A DNA stretch of 64,000 nucleotides from Halobacillus_B rhizosphaerae (GCF_046719735.1 NZ_JAUTWQ010000008.1:62001-126000), one strand, 5' to 3'; shown: positions 8,829 through 18,092, counted from the first letter of the stretch. Numbers and translations: made by a program. The notes: generated by a model not told the origin, from the sequence alone.

Positions 8829-8957
8829 TTAGGAAACGATGTTTACGTTACCTTTATCTAATTCTTTTTTGCGGTACCTATTTTTGTATGTGCCGTCTTT
8901 AATTTTGTCTAGGATCCTTCTAATTCTGCTTTCTCTTCTTCGCGAATTTTTCCTCAT
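8829..8957 (-). CDS. Possible 42-aa basic protein
   Basis: Short reverse reading frame with AGGAG elements just upstream of its ATG (8957). The product begins MRKNSRRRESRIRR and contains 'LDKIKDGTYKNRYRKK'. The IK-x-GTY pattern recalls the C-terminal region of FlgM-type anti-sigma factors, but it is short and the resemblance may be chance. Very basic, no membrane segment. It could be a small regulator, a remnant or not expressed. Confidence 0.35.
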   Translation of the reverse strand: MRKNSRRRESRIRRILDKIKDGTYKNRYRKKELDKGNVNIVS

Positions 8958-9129
8958 CTTCTCCTGAACTCCTTCTCGCAGCTCTCTTAATTAAAAGCTC
9001 TTCCCACTAAATTCCAATTAATCACCTAACTTCAGTTAAATATAGAATGACTGCCACGCGTGTGTTTTTTCTTAAATGGTATAAACTTTTTCTTTACTGA
9101 TTATATTTTTCGGAAAATTAGAAAAAAGG

Positions 9130-9192
9130 TTGAATTTTGGTATATATTGTTTTAACATAAAAGATAATTAAATTAATTAATAAAGTCTACAA
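9130..9192 (+). promoter_or_regulatory. Promoter and AT-rich operator candidate of the GH43 gene
   Basis: TTGAAT (9130-9135), 17 bp, TAACAT (9153-9158). Downstream, AATTAATTAATAAA (9171-9184) is followed by TCTACAA. The same 14-mer with TCTACAA occurs before the sugar-binding-protein gene at 11401, so it may be a shared operator. The regulator is not in the window. Confidence 0.5.
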
Positions 9193-9208
9193 CAAAAAGG
9201 AGGCATTC

Positions 9209-10228
9209 ATGAAAAAAGGAATCCTTTTCCTCTTAGTAGCCGTTTGTGTGGCTGGAGTCGGTATTTATTATTTCACTGCCGATCAGAATCAGTATCAGAA
9301 CCCGGTCTTTGAACCTGTCCTAGCTGATCCATCTATTGTGAAGGGAGAAGATTATTTCTATGCGTATGGAACAGAGGATGCCTGGGGAGAAGATTCAGAT
9401 ACGAAGCTGGTCCCCATCGTGCGCTCCAAGAATCTGACCGATTGGGAGTATGCGGGCGAAGCATTTACAAAGAAACCTTCTTGGAAAGGCGCAGGGTCCA
9501 TTTGGGCTCCGGATGTGACGAAGTATAAGGGGAAATATTTCTTATTCTATGCCCTGTCGATCTGGGGAGATTCCAACCCGGGTATCGGCGTGGCCACAGC
9601 TGAACATCCAGAAGGTCCATTTAAGGACAAAGGCAAACTCTTTGATAGTGAAGAAATAGGTGTCAGCAATTCAATTGATCCCTTTTTCTATCAGCAGGAT
9701 GATCACCCTTATGTGTTCTGGGGGAGCTTCCACGGAATTTACGGAGTTGAGCTCGGCGAGGACGCACTAGGTGTGAAGGGGGAACCTTTTCAAGTAGCAG
9801 GGGATGCCTATGAAGCACCTTATATTATCAAGAGAAATGACTATTATTACTTATTTGTCTCTGAAGGTTCCTGCTGTGAAGGAGCTGATAGTACATACAA
9901 GGTGGCTGTCGGCCGATCCAAGGAGTTGAAGGGTCCTTATTTAGATCAAAATGGGAAGAAACTGCTGGATAATGGAGGCACGGTCATCCTTGAAGGAAAG
10001 GCAGAAGGTAAGTTCGCTGGCCCTGGACACAATGCGATTGTAGCGGATGACAAAGGTCAGGATTGGATCGTTTATCATGCGATTGTGAAAGAGGATCCGG
10101 TGCTGTGGACTGGCGCTTCCAAACGACCGCTGATGATTGATCCTATCGCGTGGAGTGACGGCTGGCCGGTGATCAATGACGGTTATCCTAGTGAACAGGA
10201 ACAGCCGGGACCCTCAGTAAAGCACTGA
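9209..10228 (+). CDS. Secreted or anchored GH43 glycosidase (arabinanase/arabinosidase-like)
   Basis: 339 aa. The N-terminal 'ILFLLVAVCVAGVGIYYF' is a signal or anchor helix with no convincing lipobox. The rest is a five-bladed propeller typical of glycoside hydrolase family 43. The three catalytic acids are placed as in the family: Asp40 (LADPSIV), Asp157 (SIDPFFY) and Glu202 (YEAPYII). GH43 enzymes act on arabinans, arabinoxylan side chains or xylan. The neighbouring sugar importer and GH2 enzyme fit use of the released oligosaccharides. AAAAGGAGG precedes the ATG. Confidence 0.85.
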   Translation: MKKGILFLLVAVCVAGVGIYYFTADQNQYQNPVFEPVLADPSIVKGEDYFYAYGTEDAWGEDSDTKLVPIVRSKNLTDWEYAGEAFTKKPSWKGAGSIWAPDVTKYKGKYFLFYALSIWGDSNPGIGVATAEHPEGPFKDKGKLFDSEEIGVSNSIDPFFYQQDDHPYVFWGSFHGIYGVELGEDALGVKGEPFQVAGDAYEAPYIIKRNDYYYLFVSEGSCCEGADSTYKVAVGRSKELKGPYLDQNGKKLLDNGGTVILEGKAEGKFAGPGHNAIVADDKGQDWIVYHAIVKEDPVLWTGASKRPLMIDPIAWSDGWPVINDGYPSEQEQPGPSVKH

Positions 10229-10268
10229 ATTTTTTATATGAATGACGGAAAAGATGCGGAGGCTGTTG

Positions 10269-11351
10269 ATGAATATTGATAAATTACGCCAATTTCTAAC
10301 CGAACACGCCTTGGATGGCATTCTATTACGAAAGCGGAATAACTTCTCCTGGGTGACCGAAGGAAAGACCAATTCTATCGTCCAAACGACAGAGCAGGGT
10401 GTGGCCGATCTGATCGTGTTTCAGGATCAAGTCTATATCGTAACTCCAGAAATCGAAAGGCGGAGAATTACTGAGGAAGAATGCAGCGATCTTCCTTTCG
10501 ACGTTGAGGTCCTGTCCGCTGACTGGTTTGAAGGAACGGATGGGCTAATTGCTTCTGTCACAGCCGGAAAAAAGATGGCAGCTGATCTGCCTTATGAGGA
10601 TTTCATGGTCGTAGAACCGGAGCTTGGGTTGATTCGTTCCGTGCTGGGAGAGACCGAGAGGGAAAGCTATCATGACTTAAGTCAAAAGGCAGCGAAAACT
10701 CTTGAACAAACGTGCCGGGAAATACGACCAGGCATGACCGAGAAAGAAATCGAAGCGCAGCTCACTTACAAACTGCTGCAGCAAGGAATTAACGTTCAAG
10801 TGGCGTTAGTAGCGACGGATGAACGGATTTATAACTATCGCCATCCGATCCCTACGTTAAAAAAGCTGGATAAATACGCGATGCTCGTTGTCTGTGCGGA
10901 ACGAGGCGGGCTGGTTGCCAACGCTACTAGATTTGTTCATTTTGGCAGGCTGTCAGATGAGTTAAAAACGAATCAATTAAAAGCGGCAGAAATAGATGCC
11001 GTCATGAATGCAGCAACCGTTCCGGGAAAATCAGCGGGAGAAGTTATTAAAGCAGGGATTGAGCAGTATAAGCGGGCAGGTTTTCCTGATGATTGGAAGC
11101 GGTTACACCAGGGAGGACTAACAGGTTACGAATCACGGGAGTTTCTGGCTGACACAGCGACACCTCACCTTGTCCAGCGCCATCAAGCGTATACGTGGAA
11201 CCCTTCGCTGCCGGGTATTAAATCTGAAGATACCATCCTGGTAGGAGAGAACGGAAACACTTTTCTAACTCACACTGGGGATTGGGTTTATCAAGAAGTA
11301 GAGGTTAATGGGGGAATTTTTCACCGACCTGGGATTTTAGAAAGAGAATAG
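10269..11351 (+). CDS. M24-family (Xaa-Pro peptidase-like) protein with degenerate metal site
   Basis: 360 aa from the ATG at 10269, which has GGAGG 6 nt upstream; an earlier in-frame ATG at 10242 has none. An N-terminal creatinase-like domain is followed by a pita-bread M24 domain (about 140-355). The usual metal ligands are largely replaced. The Asp-x-Thr-Arg site reads ANATR, the first Asp position reads CAERGG, the His motif reads HQGGLTGYE and the 'EP' Glu reads NPSLPG. Only the ED in 'IKSEDTILV' is conserved. It is probably not a standard metallopeptidase. It lies between the GH43 gene and the sugar importer. Confidence 0.7.
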   Translation: MNIDKLRQFLTEHALDGILLRKRNNFSWVTEGKTNSIVQTTEQGVADLIVFQDQVYIVTPEIERRRITEEECSDLPFDVEVLSADWFEGTDGLIASVTAGKKMAADLPYEDFMVVEPELGLIRSVLGETERESYHDLSQKAAKTLEQTCREIRPGMTEKEIEAQLTYKLLQQGINVQVALVATDERIYNYRHPIPTLKKLDKYAMLVVCAERGGLVANATRFVHFGRLSDELKTNQLKAAEIDAVMNAATVPGKSAGEVIKAGIEQYKRAGFPDDWKRLHQGGLTGYESREFLADTATPHLVQRHQAYTWNPSLPGIKSEDTILVGENGNTFLTHTGDWVYQEVEVNGGIFHRPGILERE

Positions 11352-11400
11352 GGCAGGAAGTAAATTTAACTATACGATTTCTTATCTACTTTGTTAATTT

Positions 11401-11429
11401 AATTAATTAATAAACATTTCGATCTACAA
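11401..11429 (+). promoter_or_regulatory. Operator candidate shared with the GH43 promoter
   Basis: AATTAATTAATAAA at 11401-11414 and TCTACAA at 11423-11429 repeat the arrangement at 9171-9192. This suggests common control of the GH43 gene and the importer operon. Confidence 0.4.
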
Positions 11430-11448
11430 AAATTAGGGAGGCAGTAAC

Positions 11449-12711
11449 ATGTCAAATTTAAAAAAATGGTTGAGTATTCTGCTTGTCAGCTTGTTAGCCT
11501 TTACTCTGGCCGCTTGCTCAGGAAACAGTGAGAGTTCATCAGGAGATTCCAGTGGTTCTGGAACAAAGCTTACCTTCTGGGCTCCATTCTCAGGAGCGGA
11601 TGGTCCGAAGATGAAGGAGATCGTGGAGAATTACAATAAGTCTCAGGATGATTACAATGTGAAACTGCAGATCGTCCCTCAATCGGAATACTACAAGACG
11701 GTGGACCTGGCCATCAATGGCGAGAAAAATATGCCGGATTTCCTTATTATGCACGAGGACCAGCTCCTTACTTATGTGAATAAAGATGTGTTGAAGGACC
11801 TTGATGATGTGGTGGGCGATGACATTAAGAAAGAAGACTACCATCCAAAAGCGTGGGAAGGCGCGACAGTGAACGATAAGCTGTATGCGGTTCCGCTGGA
11901 TATTCACCCGCTGATGCTGTACTGGAACAAGGATATGTTTAAAGAAGCGGGACTTGATCCGGATACGCCTCCTAAAACGAGAGATGAGTTTATTAATTTT
12001 GCGAAGAAATTAACTGACAAAGATAAGCGTCAGTACGGCTACGTTGTTCCAACGCTTTGGCCGCAGCAGTTTATTTTCCCATCAATTGTAGCTCAAAATG
12101 GCGGTAACCTTATGAAGGATGGCGAATTACAGTATACCACTGACCCAGTAGTTGAAGCGTTACAATTCGAACGTGATTTAATTGATAAATACAAGGTTTC
12201 CCCTTCTGATGTTTCGCAGGACGGTGAAGTTACCATGTTCCTTCAAGGGAAGAATGCGATGCAGCTGAATGGTCCATGGATGATGAATCAGTTTGAAGAA
12301 GCCGGCATTAACTATGGAGTAGCTCCGGTTCCACAATTAGGCACCGAGAAGCAAGCGGTCTTCGCCAACTCTCATACCTTTGTCATTCCGAAGCAGGTGG
12401 AGGATCAGGACAAGATTGATGGCATTACCGATTTCTTAGGCTATGTAAAAGAAAACGGCATGGCCTGGGCAGAATCAGGACAAGCTCCTGCTTCTAAAGC
12501 TGTTTATGAAAGCGATGAGTTCCAGAAAATGAAACAGCAGCCGCAAGTAGCCAAGCAGTTTGACGATGTTGTCTTCTCTCCAAGAGTGGAGAACTGGGGA
12601 CAGATTTCTGAGCCGCTTTACCAGGCAATCAACGAAGTTCTGCTCGGACAGAAGGATGCAAAAGAAGCGTTGAAAGAAGCCCAGCAAAAAGCTCAAGGCT
12701 CTCTAAAATAA
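11449..12711 (+). CDS. Sugar ABC importer, lipoprotein substrate-binding protein
   Basis: 420 aa, extracellular solute-binding protein family 1 (maltose/oligosaccharide class). A lipoprotein signal ends at LAAC with Cys23, followed by a Ser/Gly linker. 'KLTFWAPFSGADGPKMKEIVENY' and 'GKNAMQLNGPWMMNQFEEAG' are typical family blocks. AGGGAGG precedes the ATG. It delivers an oligosaccharide to the permeases encoded next; the neighbourhood suggests arabino- or galacto-oligosaccharides. Confidence 0.9.
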   Translation: MSNLKKWLSILLVSLLAFTLAACSGNSESSSGDSSGSGTKLTFWAPFSGADGPKMKEIVENYNKSQDDYNVKLQIVPQSEYYKTVDLAINGEKNMPDFLIMHEDQLLTYVNKDVLKDLDDVVGDDIKKEDYHPKAWEGATVNDKLYAVPLDIHPLMLYWNKDMFKEAGLDPDTPPKTRDEFINFAKKLTDKDKRQYGYVVPTLWPQQFIFPSIVAQNGGNLMKDGELQYTTDPVVEALQFERDLIDKYKVSPSDVSQDGEVTMFLQGKNAMQLNGPWMMNQFEEAGINYGVAPVPQLGTEKQAVFANSHTFVIPKQVEDQDKIDGITDFLGYVKENGMAWAESGQAPASKAVYESDEFQKMKQQPQVAKQFDDVVFSPRVENWGQISEPLYQAINEVLLGQKDAKEALKEAQQKAQGSLK

Positions 12712-12715
12712 GAGG

Positions 12716-12752
12716 ATAAGAGGCAGGCTAAATACCTGCCTTTCTTATTTTC
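12716..12752 (+). terminator. Intra-operon attenuator between binding protein and permeases
   Basis: ATAAGAGGCAGG / CCTGCCTTTCTTAT hairpin followed by TTTTC. A leaky hairpin here would give more binding protein than permease, as is common in CUT1 sugar operons. Confidence 0.6.
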
Positions 12753-12788
12753 TACCTTATTATTATCAGAGAGAGGGAGGGAGAAACC

Positions 12789-13688
12789 GTGAATAGCAAA
12801 CGTTCGAAGTTCACATCTGCGCTGTTTGTTTTACCTTATTTCATTATGTTCATGGCCTTTCTAGCCATTCCATTAATCTATGGATTATATATCAGTTTTC
12901 ATAATTGGGACCTATTATCCAGCAGTCATCCATTTATCGGCTTGAAAAACTATATTGATATCTTCACCCCGAGTTCTTATAAAAACTCACTGTTCTTTGA
13001 TGGGTTGTGGAATACGCTGCAATTCGTGCTGTATTCTGTCCCGCTGCTGGTGTTCATCGGCCTCGGTCTCGCCTTGTTAGTAAACAGTCTGCCAGCGAAA
13101 ATCCGCGGATTGTTCCGAACCCTTTATTTCATCCCTTATTCCATTTCCGTATCGGTTATTGCGATTATTTGGTTATGGCTGCTGGATACCAATTCCGGAT
13201 TAATTAACAACTATCTTCTGCAGATGGGACTGGATCCGATTCCGTGGCTGACGAAAATGCCTTTTGCCTGGATTTCCATTGTGGCAGCGACTGTGTGGTG
13301 GACGATCGGCTTTAACATGATTATTTTCATTAATGCGTTAAATGAAGTACCGGAAGATTTGTATGAAGCGGGTGCCCTGGACGGTGCCAGCGCCTGGCAG
13401 AAATTTGTGCACATCACTTTGCCGACGATCCGGCCGATCATGCTGTTTGTGGTCATCACCTCTACCATTGCCTCCTTTAACATCTACGGTCAGCCTTATT
13501 TAATGACTGGCGGAGGCCCTGGTGACTCCACGGAGGTTCTGCTCATGGGCATTGTTCAGGAAGCGTTCGAACAAAGGCGTCTCGGGTCTGCATCTGCGAT
13601 GGCGATCGTTATGGCCCTAATCATGGTCGTTATTTCCATTGTGCAATTTAGAATTTCCAATCCAAAGAAAAAAGGCGGTGAATCCTAA
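12789..13688 (+). CDS. Sugar ABC importer permease, MalF/UgpA type
   Basis: 299 aa, GTG start after GAGAGGGAGGGAG. Six helices. The EAA loop 'EVPEDLYEAGALDGASAWQKF' followed by ITLP contacts the ATPase. It forms a heterodimer with the next gene, which it overlaps by one base (TAATG). No ATPase gene is in the locus, so a shared MsmX-type ATPase encoded elsewhere is expected. Confidence 0.88.
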   Translation: MNSKRSKFTSALFVLPYFIMFMAFLAIPLIYGLYISFHNWDLLSSSHPFIGLKNYIDIFTPSSYKNSLFFDGLWNTLQFVLYSVPLLVFIGLGLALLVNSLPAKIRGLFRTLYFIPYSISVSVIAIIWLWLLDTNSGLINNYLLQMGLDPIPWLTKMPFAWISIVAATVWWTIGFNMIIFINALNEVPEDLYEAGALDGASAWQKFVHITLPTIRPIMLFVVITSTIASFNIYGQPYLMTGGGPGDSTEVLLMGIVQEAFEQRRLGSASAMAIVMALIMVVISIVQFRISNPKKKGGES

Positions 13689-14521
13689 TGAGTAAACGGA
13701 CAAAGAATATTTTACTGATTGTACTTGCCTCTATTATTGGGATCATTTTCATTGTGCCGATCTTTTGGATGTTCTCCACCTCATTTAAAAGTGACTTCGA
13801 GGCAATTGCCGGGGGCTTAAACTGGCTGCCGAAAAAGTTTACGTTTGAGAACTACTCGTACACGTTGTTTGGGCAAGGCCTGGATGTACCGGTATTAAGA
13901 TGGATGTTTAACTCGTTATTCGCAGGGATTGCCGGTTCCTTGCTGATTGTATTTATTGATGCCATGGCCGCTTATGCGCTGGCGCGGCTGGACGTTCCGT
14001 TTAAGAAGTTTATCTTTCCGATGTTTATCAGCACGTTAATGATTCCCTGGGTCATTACGTTTCTTCCATTATATATGGAGTTTAGTAATGCCGGGCTGCT
14101 TAATACGTACGCAGTGCTGATCTTCCCCTACAGCGGTAATGCATTTGGCGTGTTCCTCTTGTATCAGTTCTTTAAATCATTCCCGAAAGAACTGGAAGAA
14201 GCGGCACACTTAGACGGCGCCAACAAATGGAAGATCTTCACGAAAGTCGTCGTTCCATCCGCTCGTCCGATTATGTGGACGCTGGGTATCTTCTCATTTA
14301 TGACGATTTACAACGATTTCTTATGGCCATTGGTCGCGACAAGCTCTCCGGAAATGAGAACGATCACGACCGGTATTGCTATTATGCAGCAGGGAAGCTT
14401 CGTGTCTTCTTACGGAAAATTAATGGCGTTAACGTCGATTGCGACGGTTCCAATTATTATCATTTTCTTAATTGGACAGAAACAGTTGATTAAAGGAATT
14501 ACTCAAACAGGAATTAAATAG
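13688..14521 (+). CDS. Sugar ABC importer permease, MalG/UgpE type
   Basis: 277 aa, six helices. The EAA loop 'ELEEAAHLDGANKWKIF' is followed by VVVPSARP. It is translationally coupled to the upstream permease and is followed 16 nt later by the GH2 gene, so importer and glycosidase form one transcription unit. Confidence 0.88.
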   Translation: MSKRTKNILLIVLASIIGIIFIVPIFWMFSTSFKSDFEAIAGGLNWLPKKFTFENYSYTLFGQGLDVPVLRWMFNSLFAGIAGSLLIVFIDAMAAYALARLDVPFKKFIFPMFISTLMIPWVITFLPLYMEFSNAGLLNTYAVLIFPYSGNAFGVFLLYQFFKSFPKELEEAAHLDGANKWKIFTKVVVPSARPIMWTLGIFSFMTIYNDFLWPLVATSSPEMRTITTGIAIMQQGSFVSSYGKLMALTSIATVPIIIIFLIGQKQLIKGITQTGIK

Positions 14522-14537
14522 AATGGAGGAATGCAGG

Positions 14538-16289
14538 ATGAGCCAAGTGCGCCCAGAGTACCCTCGCCCGCAATTTGTGCGCGAGGATTGGATCAATTTG
14601 AACGGAGAATGGAATTTCGCCTTTGATGATCAGCAGGTTGGATTAACAGAAAAGTGGCATCAAAACTTCCCTGAGGACAGGACGATTGTTGTTCCTTTTG
14701 CCTATCAGACGGAAAACAGCGGCATTCATGACGCAGCCTTCCATGATGTGGTGTGGTATCAGCGCGATTTTACTATTTCTGAGGAGTGGGCCGGGAAAAA
14801 TATTCGGCTGAACTTCGGAGCGGTCGATTATCGGGCGTGGGTATATATCAATGGCGAGATGGTCACGTTCCACGAAGGCGGGCACACCCCTTTTTCCGTG
14901 GATATTACCCCGTCGATTCAGGTCGGAGAGAATGATGTGGTGGTCCGCGTGGAAGACCCATCGGCGGATGAGACGATTCCCCGGGGCAAGCAGTACTGGC
15001 ACGAACAACCGGCGTCCATATTTTACACGAGAACGACCGGGATCTGGCAGACGGTCTGGCTGGAAGCGGTGGCTCAGGAGTCGATTGATTCGATTCGCTG
15101 GACGCCGCAAGTTGACCGTGGCGATATTGAACTTGAGACGGAAGTGGCGGGGGATGTGGAAGGACTGGAGCTGCACGTGAAGATTTCGTTTAACGGAAAG
15201 ACGATCCTGTCCGAAACGTCCCAGCTGTTCACCTCTTATGTGAAAAAAAGCTATAACATCCGCAACCGGTTTACTGATCGCAGCAATATCCATCACGGCG
15301 GCTGGTACTGGACACCGGAGAACCCGAATCTGTTTGATGCGGAGCTGACGCTGGTCAAGGATGGCCAAGCGGTCGATAAAGTGGAGAGTTATTTTGGTAT
15401 GCGAAAAGTTTCGATTGATAACGGAACCTTTCAGCTGAATAATCAACCGTATTATCAGAAGCTGGTGCTGGATCAGGGTTATTTTCCGGAAGGGCTGCTC
15501 ACGGCTCCAACGGATGAAAGCTTAAAAAAGGACATTCTGCTGGCGAAGGAAATGGGCTTTAACGGAGCAAGAAAGCACCAGAAAGTCGAAGATCCCCGGT
15601 ACTTATATTGGGCGGACAAGCTCGGTTTTCTCGTCTGGGGCGAAATGGCCAATGCCGCGGAGTACAGCGAAGACGCGGTTCAGCGGATCACCGCCGAATG
15701 GACCGAAGCGGTAAAACGGGATTACAGCCATCCAAGCCTGGTCGCCTGGGTGCCGCTGAACGAGAGCTGGGGAATTTCCCGCGTTGCGCACGATAAACAA
15801 CAGCAGCACCATTCTCTTGGCATGTATTATCTCACCAAATCACTGGATACGACGCGGCCGGTCATGTCCAACGAAGGCTGGGAGCATACCATTTCCGATA
15901 TTTGCGGCGTGCATAATTACCGTCCGGCTGAGGAATTGGCAGAGTATTTTAAGGATATTGAGTCTGCCACCATGATGACCGCCGCGGACCGACCGGTTTA
16001 TGCAGACGGGTTTAGCTATCAGGGAGAACCGATTATGGTGACCGAATATGGTGGCATTGCTTATGATGTCGGGGAAGAAGGCTGGGGCTATTCTTCCGTT
16101 TCCTCCAGTGAAGCTCTGGTAGAGGAATACCGGAAGCAGACCGAAGCACTGCTTCAATCCCCAGTGCTCCAAGGCTTCTGCTATACCCAATTGACGGATG
16201 TTGAACAGGAAATTAATGGCCTGTTGTCGTATGACCGCAAACCGAAATGTGAGCTTGCTCTGATTAAGAAAATAAATGATCAAAGATAA
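14538..16289 (+). CDS. Intracellular GH2 beta-glycosidase
   Basis: 583 aa from the ATG at 14538, which has GGAGGA 7 nt upstream; the in-frame ATG at 14523 has no such site. A sugar-binding domain, an Ig-like domain and a TIM barrel follow in the GH2 order. The acid/base is Glu409 (PLNESWG) and the nucleophile is Glu503 (VTEYGG). No signal peptide, so it acts on oligosaccharides after import. GH2 covers beta-galactosidase, beta-glucuronidase, beta-mannosidase and related activities; specificity cannot be read from the sequence. Its stop codon directly abuts a repeat unit. Confidence 0.85.
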   Translation: MSQVRPEYPRPQFVREDWINLNGEWNFAFDDQQVGLTEKWHQNFPEDRTIVVPFAYQTENSGIHDAAFHDVVWYQRDFTISEEWAGKNIRLNFGAVDYRAWVYINGEMVTFHEGGHTPFSVDITPSIQVGENDVVVRVEDPSADETIPRGKQYWHEQPASIFYTRTTGIWQTVWLEAVAQESIDSIRWTPQVDRGDIELETEVAGDVEGLELHVKISFNGKTILSETSQLFTSYVKKSYNIRNRFTDRSNIHHGGWYWTPENPNLFDAELTLVKDGQAVDKVESYFGMRKVSIDNGTFQLNNQPYYQKLVLDQGYFPEGLLTAPTDESLKKDILLAKEMGFNGARKHQKVEDPRYLYWADKLGFLVWGEMANAAEYSEDAVQRITAEWTEAVKRDYSHPSLVAWVPLNESWGISRVAHDKQQQHHSLGMYYLTKSLDTTRPVMSNEGWEHTISDICGVHNYRPAEELAEYFKDIESATMMTAADRPVYADGFSYQGEPIMVTEYGGIAYDVGEEGWGYSSVSSSEALVEEYRKQTEALLQSPVLQGFCYTQLTDVEQEINGLLSYDRKPKCELALIKKINDQR

Positions 16290-16434
16290 GGGACATGGGG
16301 GACAGGAACCTCTGTCCCTTTTCCTTTCTTTTCATTGAGTGCCTGTTCTCCACTTCTCCGATATTTTATCGGGGATGGGGGCAGGTGCTTTTTTGGGTCC
16401 TTTGTGGGACAGAGAAACCTGTCCCTAGTGTCCC
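16290..16434. repeat. REPIN 2, abutting the GH2 stop codon
   Basis: Left unit 16290-16318 (starts on the base after the GH2 stop and ends in TTTTCC). Right unit 16406-16434 is in reverse orientation. Between them lies a third hairpin, GTGCCTG...CAGGTGC followed by TTTTTT, resembling the centre of REPIN at 19843. Confidence 0.8.
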
Positions 16435-16503
16435 ATTCATTTCTTGAGTCTTGTACGCATATTCATAATCAAGCGAATGATACATACAAGGGAGAGTGGA
16501 CAG

Positions 16504-17514
16504 GTGGGGGTTTGCAAGAATTGTGGGACATCCTTGAATGATACGCAGGCGTTTTGTATGGAATGCGGAGCTAAGGTGGAACGAAACCGTCCTGTTGTGA
16601 CGAGCAGACGGAAAAACAGGAAGAAGAAATCGCAGCTTCAGATGAAATGGCTCGTCATCATTTTAATTACTGCACTAGTGGGAGCTTACGTCTCTTTCCT
16701 CATGCAAGGCGATACTCTGGAGGAAGAATTAACAATTAGTGGAACCACAAAAGAATCATCAACGCCGAATGAAGAATTGGAAACGGGAGCGGGGCATGAC
16801 AAGCAGGAGGGGGAGGAGAAACCTGACGATCTGATTTCCACCTATCAAGAAAGGTTAGCCGATATCAAAATCATTAGTGGGGAGGAGTCTTACAGTTTAG
16901 GAGATTGGCAGATTCAAGAGGCAGCCAGCGGCTTGGTCGTAACGGCAAACAAGATTCCGAGTGAGGAGTTGCAGGGAATCTTTTCTCTCTATGACGACGG
17001 CGATTTAGAACCATTACTTAGGTGGGCAAAGCAGGTGTATGGGGCAGTGGAAGAGCTGGCGGACCATCAGGGACTGGCGTTTTCCATCCAGGCAGGAAAT
17101 GATTGCGCCAAAGACTATCCGAAAGAGCTACCCGATTCCGTCGTAATGGAATATTCCGGGTCCTGCGGATATTCGGTTCCATTACTGAGCGGATCGGATA
17201 AAGAAAGTCTGGCCTTAGTGGTGGACACGTTCGTGTTCGCCCACCAGGATTTTACCGCCGATCGCTCCGATGAATATTTGCTTGCGGATAGTGCAACGAG
17301 AGTCCTGACGGCGGGTGATATGAAAGGGTTTTCGAAAGAGAATCTGCGTTTAGCCCGCAATGAAATTTTTGCACGGCACGGATATGTATTTAAGTCTGAA
17401 GAGCTGCAAGCCTATTTTCTGCAGCAGCCTTGGTATAAACCAGCGCTCGCTTATACAGGGGAGCTAACAGACATTGAAAAACAAAATGTAGCGATGATCA
17501 AAGCGCTGGAATAG
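16504..17514 (+). CDS. Zinc-ribbon, single-pass membrane protein with YARHG domain
   Basis: 336 aa from GTG 16504, chosen because AAGGGAGAG lies 7 nt upstream; ATG codons further upstream (16444, 16477) lack a site. An N-terminal zinc ribbon (CKNCG ... CMECG) is followed by a basic stretch and one helix (about 47-64 of this form). A polar linker and an external domain come next. The C-terminal YARHG domain contains 'LARNEIFARHGYVF' and a Pro-Trp-Tyr end. The layout resembles TcaA-like and other cell-envelope proteins of bacilli. Function unknown. Confidence 0.75.
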   Translation: MGVCKNCGTSLNDTQAFCMECGAKVERNRPVVTSRRKNRKKKSQLQMKWLVIILITALVGAYVSFLMQGDTLEEELTISGTTKESSTPNEELETGAGHDKQEGEEKPDDLISTYQERLADIKIISGEESYSLGDWQIQEAASGLVVTANKIPSEELQGIFSLYDDGDLEPLLRWAKQVYGAVEELADHQGLAFSIQAGNDCAKDYPKELPDSVVMEYSGSCGYSVPLLSGSDKESLALVVDTFVFAHQDFTADRSDEYLLADSATRVLTAGDMKGFSKENLRLARNEIFARHGYVFKSEELQAYFLQQPWYKPALAYTGELTDIEKQNVAMIKALE

Positions 17515-17542
17515 GGACATTGGGGACAGGAACCGGTGTCCC
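17514..17542 (+). repeat. Single GGGACA repeat unit overlapping a stop codon
   Basis: The final G of the TAG stop is the first G of the unit. GGGACA/TGTCCC arms are followed by TTTTCTTTT, giving a terminator shape. No partner within 500 bp. Confidence 0.78.
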
Positions 17543-17611
17543 TTTTCTTTTAGGAGAGCAGGTATTGCGATGCTCTTCTTCCTATGTATTTTCTGCTTTT
17601 TGCAGAAACTA

Positions 17612-18043
17612 TCACTCATCCTTTGTGAAAAATTCGAATTCAGGATCTTCTGCATCTAAAACTTCAAACAACAAGCCTTCTTCGATAAAGATATAACTCG
17701 TTAAGTCTTCCGCTTTAGAAGCGTTATCCGTATTAGCATACCATTGAGCAAATTCAGAGTTAGGAATCTTCCGCACGGGCCAAACATAATGTGTTCCTAA
17801 TTCATGATGATGTTCATCACGAACGGGAGAATAAATTAAATCTGTCCTATGCGCCTCATCTGAATAGCGCCCACCTAAAGGATTTTTAAATGTAAAAGTT
17901 ACATATTTTCCAGTGAGGGCAGCTTTATTCATTAATTCAAACGTGAGTTCTAATTTTCTGGCCGTTTGTTTGAATTGTTCAAGCCCTAGATGAGTCGTCA
18001 TTTTCATACTTGGATTCCATTTAAACTGAATTTGTTTCTTCAT
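17612..18043 (-). CDS. Hypothetical soluble protein
   Basis: 143 aa with no membrane segment or known motif; acidic C-terminus and a His-rich 'RDEHHHELGTHYVWP' segment. The ATG has AAAGGTGAG upstream. It converges with the zinc-ribbon gene across a repeat unit. Family not recognised. Confidence 0.6.
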   Translation of the reverse strand: MKKQIQFKWNPSMKMTTHLGLEQFKQTARKLELTFELMNKAALTGKYVTFTFKNPLGGRYSDEAHRTDLIYSPVRDEHHHELGTHYVWPVRKIPNSEFAQWYANTDNASKAEDLTSYIFIEEGLLFEVLDAEDPEFEFFTKDE

Positions 18044-18092
18044 AATGACTCACCTTTCATGAAAATGTATTTGAAAAACCTTATGTGGTTGA

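Noticed and set aside
14643..15446. 267-codon reverse frame inside the GH2 gene
   Set aside because: Shadow of a conserved GC-richer gene on the opposite strand; no ribosome binding site or recognisable motif.
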